A stretch of 19,011 nt of DNA from an uncultured Eubacterium sp. (GTDB taxonomy: Bacteria; Bacillota_A; Clostridia; Lachnospirales; Lachnospiraceae), in contig CAOKJJ010000090.1 of NCBI GenBank assembly GCA_948468465.1, forward strand, positions 1 to 19,011, in the 5' to 3' direction. This document shows, piece after piece, positions 13,397 to 19,011 of this stretch. Every line of letters starts with the position of its first letter. The first letter of the stretch is position 1. The position numbers and the translations under genes are program-made. The notes beneath the pieces are model-generated. The model saw only the letters and a program-made list of their open reading frames with translations, was not told where the DNA came from and ran no database searches.

Positions 13397-14032
13397 ATGA
13401 GCAGTAAAATAGACCAGATTATAGAAGAAATAGAAGATTATATTGAAAGCTGTAAATTCCAGCCGCTTTCCAGCACAAGAATTCTTGTTAACAAAGAAGA
13501 GATGATGGAGCTGATTGCGGAGCTGCGCCAGCGGACACCGGAAGAAGTCAAGCGCTATCAAAAGATGATCAGCAATAAAGAGGCTATTTTAGCAGATGCC
13601 CATGCAAAAGCAGATACGATCATTTCACAGGCACAGTTTCAAAAAAATGAGTTAGTCAAAGAACATGAGATTATGCAGCAGGCTTATGCACAGGCCAACG
13701 AAGTTGTTTCGATTGCGCAGCGCCAGGCGCAGGAAATTATGGACCAGGCGACAAACGATGCCAATGAAATCCGGCTCGGAGCGATTGGTTATGCGGACTC
13801 TTTGCTGAATTCTATTGAGGAGCTATTGAACGGCTCGCAGAGTATTTTTAAGACGAACTTTGCGCAGCTGAGCGCAAATATGGAGCGCATGATCGAAATA
13901 GTTGCTGCAAACCGGGCAGAACTGGCGCCTTCACAGGTTTTTCAGGAATCCGAACCGGTACAGCAGCAGATGGAGGAGGTTCCTGAAGCCGCTGAAAATA
14001 TGGAAGGGCTGCAGGAACCAGAGCCGCAATAA
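13397..14032 (+). CDS. Coiled-coil protein of unknown function
   Basis: A 211-residue soluble protein without signal peptide or membrane segment. Residues 1-60 (IDQIIEEIEDYIESCK, then VNKEEMMELIAELRQRTP) are followed by a long predicted coiled coil rich in Ala, Gln and Glu (AHAKADTIISQAQFQ, then QAQEIMDQATNDANEIRLGA) to about residue 160. The C-terminus is low-complexity with Glu, Pro and Gln. The coiled part resembles DivIVA-like or V/F-type ATP synthase peripheral-stalk sequences, and relatives are often labelled ATPase, but no nucleotide-binding motif is present. It is conserved next to coaD in Lachnospiraceae as far as I recall. The ATG at 13397 has AAGGAG at 13383-13388; it is 18 bases after coaD and likely in the same operon. 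Confidence 0.8.
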   Translation: MSSKIDQIIEEIEDYIESCKFQPLSSTRILVNKEEMMELIAELRQRTPEEVKRYQKMISNKEAILADAHAKADTIISQAQFQKNELVKEHEIMQQAYAQANEVVSIAQRQAQEIMDQATNDANEIRLGAIGYADSLLNSIEELLNGSQSIFKTNFAQLSANMERMIEIVAANRAELAPSQVFQESEPVQQQMEEVPEAAENMEGLQEPEPQ

Positions 14033-14042
14033 ATGGTTACGC

Positions 14043-14070
14043 GGAGCGAAAATCAATGGAGCGAAAATCA
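14043..14070. repeat. 13-bp direct repeat at the convergent gene ends
   Basis: GGAGCGAAAATCA occurs at 14043-14055 and at 14058-14070. It fills the 35-base gap between the coiled-coil gene and ylbJ; the second copy contains the ylbJ stop codon. No convincing terminator hairpin is visible here for either gene. Confidence 0.7.
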
Positions 14071-14985
14071 TAAGAAAAAGGCTGCGAGCGCAGAGCTTAT
14101 GAGCGTCTGCACAAGGCGGAAAAAGAAATAAAAGCGCATGGAGATGCCGGTGCCTTTTACCATGGAAGCGGTTTGCGCAAATCCGCTGAGTCCCCCAAAA
14201 GCAGTGATTCCGATCAGCAGCGGATATTTTATAGACATGGAAAGCGCCTGGCTTTGGGATATTACATGGATTCCATTGGTAATCTCCGTAATGCCGGTCA
14301 GACCAATAAAAGCAAGCTCATGATTTCCGGCCAAACGCATGCACATTTGTGACAAGAGGGAGAATAACATAATATATCCGCCCAGCTTCAGCAGTGTTTC
14401 AAACCCATTCATGATTCCGGCATCAATGATTTGAAAATTCAAATTGGATTCTGATGCCGTATTTTTTTTGAGCGGCAGCGGTTTGGACATACATAGCAGA
14501 CCTAGCCCGCAAAGCAGCGGAGGCAGATACAGGACTGCATAGGTCAGCAGTGTTTTCGTATGGTCATAAATGCCCAGCGATGAAATTAACAGGTAGCTGC
14601 TGACAAATACCGGACTGATATTGTTGCACATCGCGCATAAAATATTAGCTTCTGCGACCGTAAGTTTTCCTTCCCGCAGCAGGTCGGCCGTAGTTTTGCT
14701 GCCCATGGGGAATCCGAATAAAAATCCGGATATAATCGGATAAGCAGCCTGCGGATGATGAAAAAACAGGCGGTTTAACACAGGGCTGGCAGCACGGATG
14801 ATATCATCCAAATAGCCGGACTGAATCAGTATGTTGGAAAAAATCGTAAACGGCAGCAAAGCCGGCAGTATATTTTCATACCACAGAATCAGGCCGTTTG
14901 CAGCTGCTTTGACGCAGTCGGACGGATAAATTAATATGAATAGTATGAACAGCATGATAATAAATATAGATAACCTTTTTTTCAT
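14068..14985 (-). CDS. ylbJ: Sporulation integral membrane protein YlbJ
   Basis: A 305-residue multi-pass membrane protein of the YlbJ family, related to nucleoside-recognition (Gate) domain proteins. It begins MKKRLSIFIIMLFILFILI, then WYENILPALLPFTIFSN, a family hallmark, and the conserved SGFLFGFPMGSKTTADL and CNNISPVFV stretches. Around eight hydrophobic segments are visible. In Bacillus ylbJ belongs to the sigma-E regulon and is needed for proper spore cortex formation. No strong ribosome site precedes the ATG at 14985. A weak sigma-E-like promoter can be drawn upstream at 15006-15036. In Bacillus the gene also lies near coaD (ylbI), so the position two genes from coaD agrees with conserved synteny. 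Confidence 0.92.
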   Translation of the reverse strand: MKKRLSIFIIMLFILFILIYPSDCVKAAANGLILWYENILPALLPFTIFSNILIQSGYLDDIIRAASPVLNRLFFHHPQAAYPIISGFLFGFPMGSKTTADLLREGKLTVAEANILCAMCNNISPVFVSSYLLISSLGIYDHTKTLLTYAVLYLPPLLCGLGLLCMSKPLPLKKNTASESNLNFQIIDAGIMNGFETLLKLGGYIMLFSLLSQMCMRLAGNHELAFIGLTGITEITNGIHVISQSQALSMSIKYPLLIGITAFGGLSGFAQTASMVKGTGISMRFYFFFRLVQTLISSALAAFFL

Positions 14986-15005
14986 GACAGCACGTATTTT
15001 TTTTA

Positions 15006-15036
15006 TTAGTATACGCGCCTGTGGGAGGAAACATGA
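15006..15036 (-). promoter_or_regulatory. Tentative sigma-E-like promoter of ylbJ
   Basis: On the minus strand TCATGTT (15036-15030) resembles the sigma-E -35 box and TATACTAA (15013-15006) matches the -10 consensus at five of eight positions, 16 bases apart. It overlaps the start codon of the divergent M23 gene. The match is weak. Confidence 0.25.
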
Positions 15037-15902
15037 ATCAAAAACGTATCTTTTGGATTATTTTGCTGTTTCTTATTGTGAGCCTGGATGTGTCACTTGT
15101 TCGGAATCTGGAGCAGAATCACAGTGGAAAAAGATGGGAATCACAGCTGGCAAACGAAGAGGAAGCGCTTGCGACGATTCGGGCATTTGAACTGCCGCAC
15201 GATGTTTATAAACAATTATCGAAAAAAATAAATTCAGATTTTAGTATAAAGAATCGTAAGGAACTGAGTGAAAATATCCTCGCTTATTTATTCCGCCAAT
15301 CTCTGGAACCATCCGATTTGAAACAATGGCGCGCTCAGGAACAGCAGGAAGAACCGGAATTATATGCTGATTATACAAAAATAGTGGAAAATCTGCTTGC
15401 GGACGCGGTTTTTTTCCCTGTACCGGAAGCGACAGATAACAAAGCAGCTTTTGTTTCTTATGAAAACAGCTGGCAGTCACAACGTACCTATGGCGGTGAG
15501 CGGGGGCATGAAGGCTGTGACCTTATGGCGTCTGTCCAGCAAAGAGGATATTACCCGATCATCAGCGTGAGTGACGGAACGGTTGAAAAAATGGGATGGC
15601 TGCCGCAGGGCGGTTACCGGATTGGAATCCGCAGCAGACATGGTGTGTATTATTATTACGCGCATCTGGCGGAATATGAAGAGGGAATTACAGAAGGAAC
15701 AAAGGTTATCGCAGGGCAGCTGCTTGGATATATGGGAGATACCGGATACAGCGAAGTGGAAGGCACAACAGGAAATTTCCCGGTACATCTGCACTTTGGG
15801 ATGTATCTGGATCTGGACGGACAGGGCGAAGTGAGCTTCAATCCTTATTATCTGTTAGGGATGCTGGAGAACAGGAAGCTGAAATATGTGTATTCAGAGT
15901 GA
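15033..15902 (+). CDS. M23 family metallopeptidase, membrane-anchored
   Basis: A 289-residue protein with an N-terminal membrane anchor (FWIILLFLIVSLDVSL, residues 7-22), a helical linker of about 110 residues, and a C-terminal LytM/M23 domain from about residue 150. The zinc ligands and catalytic residues are intact: H159-x3-D163 in HEGCD, and H252-x-H254 in HLHFG, with YYYYAHLAEY between. Such enzymes cut peptide cross-links in peptidoglycan outside the membrane. It is transcribed divergently from ylbJ with only 47 bases between them, which suggests, without proving, a role in sporulation; it could equally be a general cell-wall hydrolase. GGGAGG at 15023-15028 precedes the ATG. Confidence 0.88.
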   Translation: MNQKRIFWIILLFLIVSLDVSLVRNLEQNHSGKRWESQLANEEEALATIRAFELPHDVYKQLSKKINSDFSIKNRKELSENILAYLFRQSLEPSDLKQWRAQEQQEEPELYADYTKIVENLLADAVFFPVPEATDNKAAFVSYENSWQSQRTYGGERGHEGCDLMASVQQRGYYPIISVSDGTVEKMGWLPQGGYRIGIRSRHGVYYYYAHLAEYEEGITEGTKVIAGQLLGYMGDTGYSEVEGTTGNFPVHLHFGMYLDLDGQGEVSFNPYYLLGMLENRKLKYVYSE

Positions 15903-16005
15903 AAATAGAAAGTAACAGTTCAGAGCAGTTATGGCAGGTCGGTGCATTTGCTGCGCAGACCGTATAAAAATGCAGTGGCTGTTAAATATAAAAAGGAGTT
16001 ATTTT

Positions 16006-17934
16006 ATGGCAGGATTTTTACCAGTCTGCAGAGCAGATATGGATGCAGAAGGAATCGGGCAGTTGGATTTTGTTTATGTGACCGGCGATGCGTACGTGGA
16101 CCACCCGTCCTTTGGCCACGCGGTTATCAGCCGGGTTTTGCAGGCACATGGCTATCAGGTAGGCATCATTGCGCAGCCGGACTGGAAAGATCCGGACAGC
16201 ATTTCGGTCCTTGGTCAGCCAAGGCTTGGATTTTTAGTGACCGCGGGAAATATGGATTCTATGGTCAATCATTACAGCGTATCAAAGAAAAGGCGCAGTA
16301 CGGACGCTTATACGCCGGGAGGTGTTATGGGAAAACGGCCGGATTATGCGACAATCGTATACTGTAAGCTGATACGCAGCGTATACAAACAAACGCCCAT
16401 TATCATCGGCGGGATTGAGGCGTCGTTACGAAGGCTTGGGCATTATGATTACTGGTCAGATAAGGTAAAACGCTCCCTGCTGTTAGATTCCGGCGCCGAT
16501 TTGCTGAGCTATGGAATGGGGGAGCGAAGCATTGTAGAAATCGCAGATGCACTTGCCGCGGGCATTGACGTTTCGGATATTACCTTTATAAAAGGGACGG
16601 TATTTCGAACAAGAGATCATGCACTTGCCAGTGAAGACGCGCTGCAGCTGCCGTCTTTTGACCAGATACGCCTGAATAAGACAGCATATGCAAAGAGCTT
16701 TTTTATCCAGTACTGTAATACAGATCCTTTTAGCGGCAGACGATTGTATGAGACTTATAAAGGCGGCTTATATGTCGTGCAAAATCCTCCCGCAAAGCCG
16801 CTGAGCCAGATGGAAATGGATGATGTATATGAGCTGCCGTATATGCGCACGTATCATCCGTCTTATGAAGCAGCCGGCGGCGTTCCGGCCATACAGGAGG
16901 TCCGTTTCAGCCTGACGAGCAGCCGCGGATGCTTTGGCGGCTGCAGTTTTTGTGCGCTGACATTCCATCAGGGCAGGATTATTCAGAGCAGAAGCCATGC
17001 TTCTATTTTAAGAGAAGCAGAAAAACTGATCAGGGAACCTGATTTTAAAGGATATATCCATGATGTGGGCGGGCCGACTGCCAATTTCAGACATCCGGCC
17101 TGTGATAAACAGCTGACGAAAGGCGCATGTACGAACAGACAATGCCTGTTTCCGTCGCCATGCCCCAATCTTTTTATTGACCATGGGGATTACATGGAGC
17201 TTTTACAAAAACTGCGCGTTTTAAAGGGCGTGAAAAAAGTGTTTATCCGCTCCGGCATACGGTTTGATTACCTCATATATGACAAAGACCGGCGGTTTTT
17301 GCGGGAACTGTGCGAGCATCATGTCAGCGGACAGCTGAAAATTGCGCCAGAGCATATTTCGAATACAGTGCTTAAGAAAATGGGAAAACCATCCGTAGAA
17401 GTATACGAAAAATTTGTACAGGCTTACGAACAAATGAATCAAAAAATCGGCAAAAAACAGTATCTTGTTCCCTATCTGATGTCCTCGCATCCAGGGTCAG
17501 GACTAAAAGAAGCGATCGAATTAGCGGAATTTTTGAAAAAGAAAGGATATACACCACAGCAGGTGCAGGACTTTTATCCGACTCCTTCTACGATTTCCAC
17601 CTGCATGTATTATACAGGGCTGGATCCACGGACGATGGAACCGGTTGCCGTCGCCGTGAATCCGCATGAAAAGGCGATGCAGCGTGCACTGATTCAATAC
17701 CGCAATCCGAAAAATTATGATCTGGTCAAAGAAGCTCTCCAAAAAGCCGGCCGTACAGATCTGATCGGAGATGGAAAAAAATGCCTGATCGGCACGCACA
17801 ACTATGCCAGATTAAGGGCAGAACGAAAAAATGACAGGAAAAAAACACAAAACCAAAACGGGAACAGGCAAAAACTGAAAACTTCATCGAAAGCAGGAAA
17901 AAGGCATGCAAAGACTGGAAATAGGCACAAATGA
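16006..17934 (+). CDS. YgiQ family radical SAM protein
   Basis: A 642-residue radical SAM protein of the YgiQ (UPF0313) family. The N-terminal domain has QLDFVYVTGDAYVDHPSFG, and IGGIEASLRRLGHYDYWSD, both typical. The cluster motif is C309-x3-C313-x2-C316 in RGCFGGCSFC. Downstream segments GQLKIAPEHIS and the C-terminal QVQDFYPTPSTISTCMYY are also diagnostic. The substrate of the family is unknown. The C-terminal 35 residues are Lys/Arg/Asn-rich and probably disordered. The ATG at 16006 has AAAAGGAG (15991-15998) upstream; a frame extension to 15931 precedes that site and lacks family sequence. The gene overlaps the following pseudouridine synthase gene by 29 bases. Confidence 0.93.
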   Translation: MAGFLPVCRADMDAEGIGQLDFVYVTGDAYVDHPSFGHAVISRVLQAHGYQVGIIAQPDWKDPDSISVLGQPRLGFLVTAGNMDSMVNHYSVSKKRRSTDAYTPGGVMGKRPDYATIVYCKLIRSVYKQTPIIIGGIEASLRRLGHYDYWSDKVKRSLLLDSGADLLSYGMGERSIVEIADALAAGIDVSDITFIKGTVFRTRDHALASEDALQLPSFDQIRLNKTAYAKSFFIQYCNTDPFSGRRLYETYKGGLYVVQNPPAKPLSQMEMDDVYELPYMRTYHPSYEAAGGVPAIQEVRFSLTSSRGCFGGCSFCALTFHQGRIIQSRSHASILREAEKLIREPDFKGYIHDVGGPTANFRHPACDKQLTKGACTNRQCLFPSPCPNLFIDHGDYMELLQKLRVLKGVKKVFIRSGIRFDYLIYDKDRRFLRELCEHHVSGQLKIAPEHISNTVLKKMGKPSVEVYEKFVQAYEQMNQKIGKKQYLVPYLMSSHPGSGLKEAIELAEFLKKKGYTPQQVQDFYPTPSTISTCMYYTGLDPRTMEPVAVAVNPHEKAMQRALIQYRNPKNYDLVKEALQKAGRTDLIGDGKKCLIGTHNYARLRAERKNDRKKTQNQNGNRQKLKTSSKAGKRHAKTGNRHK

Positions 17935-18928
17935 AGCCGGGCAGCGGCTGGATAAATATCTGAAAAAACTGCTGCCGCAGGCAGAAAGCAGCTTTATTTA
18001 TAAAATGCTCAGAAAAAAGAATATCGTGCTAAACGGCAAAAAAGCAGAAGGCTGCGTGCATCTTACCGAAAATGATACCGTAACGCTCTACTTGGCTGAC
18101 GAAACATTCAAGAAATTTAGTTCAAATAAAACTTTTAAAGAAATACCTGAAAATACATTGCTTAAAATGCCGCAAATTCAGGTGCTTTTTGAAAACGCAG
18201 ATATCCTGATCGCAAACAAACCAGCAGGCATGCTTTCCCAAAAAGCCGCCGCCTCGGACATTTCCATGAACGAATGGCTTATAAAATATCTGCTTGATAC
18301 CGGGGCCGTAACCAGGCAAATGCTCAAAACCTTTCGCCCATCTTTCTGCAACCGCTTAGACCGCAATACCTCCGGAATCCTGATCGCAGGAAAGACGCTG
18401 CACGGATTACAAATGATGTCCGCCCAGCTAAAAGAACGCTCACTGCAGAAATACTACCGCTGTATTGTAGCCGGGACACTAACAGATAAAAAACATCTGA
18501 AAGGCTTTTTATACAAAGATAAAAGAAAAAATAAAGTCGAAATTTATCAATCCAGCAAAACCGGGCCGAAAACGGATTCCAATGAGAACGGACAATATAT
18601 TGAAACAGAATATAAGCCGCTTTTACACGGAGAAGGCTGCACAATGCTGGAGGTACATCTGATTACGGGACGAACACACCAGATCCGCGCACACCTCGCA
18701 TCTGTCGGGCATCCGATTATCGGAGATCCTAAATACGGAAATCCCGAATGGAATCAAAAGTATCAGAAAAAAACAGGATTCAACCATCAGCTGCTGCACG
18801 CCTATCGGATCATCCTGGAACAAGGACAGGAGGTTGTGGCGCCGCTGCCGGCATATTTTTCCTGTATTCAGATGGAACACGAATGTCATCTGCCTGACCC
18901 GGATGAATCAGAAATGCAACATTTTTGA
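17906..18928 (+). CDS. RluA family pseudouridine synthase
   Basis: A 340-residue enzyme with an N-terminal S4 RNA-binding domain (residues 1-70, GQRLDKYLKKLLPQA and RKKNIVLNGKKAEG) and a C-terminal RluA catalytic domain. The active-site aspartate is D152 in CNRLDRNTSGIL; the more common first residue of this motif is His, here Asn, as in a subgroup found in Clostridia. YRCIVAGTL and LITGRTHQIRAHL are further family motifs. It converts uridines of rRNA or tRNA to pseudouridine; the exact target cannot be told from sequence. The ATG at 17906 lies inside ygiQ, with AAAAAGG just upstream (17897-17903), so translation is probably coupled. No terminator is evident in the 83 bases that follow. Confidence 0.92.
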   Translation: MQRLEIGTNEAGQRLDKYLKKLLPQAESSFIYKMLRKKNIVLNGKKAEGCVHLTENDTVTLYLADETFKKFSSNKTFKEIPENTLLKMPQIQVLFENADILIANKPAGMLSQKAAASDISMNEWLIKYLLDTGAVTRQMLKTFRPSFCNRLDRNTSGILIAGKTLHGLQMMSAQLKERSLQKYYRCIVAGTLTDKKHLKGFLYKDKRKNKVEIYQSSKTGPKTDSNENGQYIETEYKPLLHGEGCTMLEVHLITGRTHQIRAHLASVGHPIIGDPKYGNPEWNQKYQKKTGFNHQLLHAYRIILEQGQEVVAPLPAYFSCIQMEHECHLPDPDESEMQHF

Positions 18929-19011
18929 CATTGTGGTGCGATTTTTTTATTGGCTGTCCGGACGCTGGATGAGGGGCGGGGCCTGGATTTCGGCTCCTAT
19001 TCCAGAATGTT

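Noticed and set aside
15931..16005. Extended YgiQ-family start
   Set aside because: The ribosome site AAAAGGAG at 15991 and the family N-terminus both favour the ATG at 16006.

Overview
The window looks like chromosomal core sequence from a spore-forming Clostridia bacterium, most likely Lachnospiraceae. Evidence: a small acid-soluble spore protein, a YlbJ-type sporulation membrane protein, AGGAGG-type ribosome binding sites, and housekeeping clusters in an order known from that group (asp23-fakA-recG; yicC-remA-rpoZ; rimO-pgsA-pncC-rsmD-coaD). Almost everything is on the + strand. No tRNA, rRNA, CRISPR array, insertion sequence or prophage was seen.

Layout. (1) 1-900, minus strand: a short XRE-type repressor with an abnormal C-terminus, and a TetR regulator remnant broken by an in-frame stop, a frameshift and a run of ten G/C pairs. 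(2) 917-5043: Asp23/YloU protein, FakA fatty-acid kinase and RecG helicase, closely packed. (3) 5044-5692 has no long gene. It holds a compact locus with the architecture of a type I toxin-antitoxin pair: two convergent promoters, a shared bidirectional terminator, a 40-residue membrane peptide on the minus strand, a roughly 90-nt RNA on the plus strand, and a similar hairpin-forming sequence at the 5' end of both predicted transcripts. (4) 5693-7876: an alpha/beta-type SASP gene (minus) and RqcH of ribosome quality control (plus). (5) 7921-9624: a strong promoter, four 14-bp tandem repeats, then yicC, remA and rpoZ. The guanylate kinase gene that commonly lies between remA and rpoZ is absent. 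(6) 9709-13378: after a terminator, rimO, pgsA, pncC, rsmD and coaD, with a 17-bp duplication at the coaD start. (7) 13397-14985: a coiled-coil protein of unknown function, convergent with ylbJ. (8) 15033-18928: an M23 peptidase, a YgiQ-type radical SAM protein and an RluA-type pseudouridine synthase overlapping it by 29 bases.

The genes mostly serve basic physiology: membrane lipid supply (FakA, PgsA), coenzyme A synthesis (CoaD), ribosome and RNA maintenance (RqcH, YicC, RimO, RsmD, RluA), transcription (RpoZ), DNA repair (RecG) and sporulation (SASP, YlbJ). The least ordinary part is the 5135-5515 locus. The last 83 bases, after the pseudouridine synthase gene, hold nothing I can identify.
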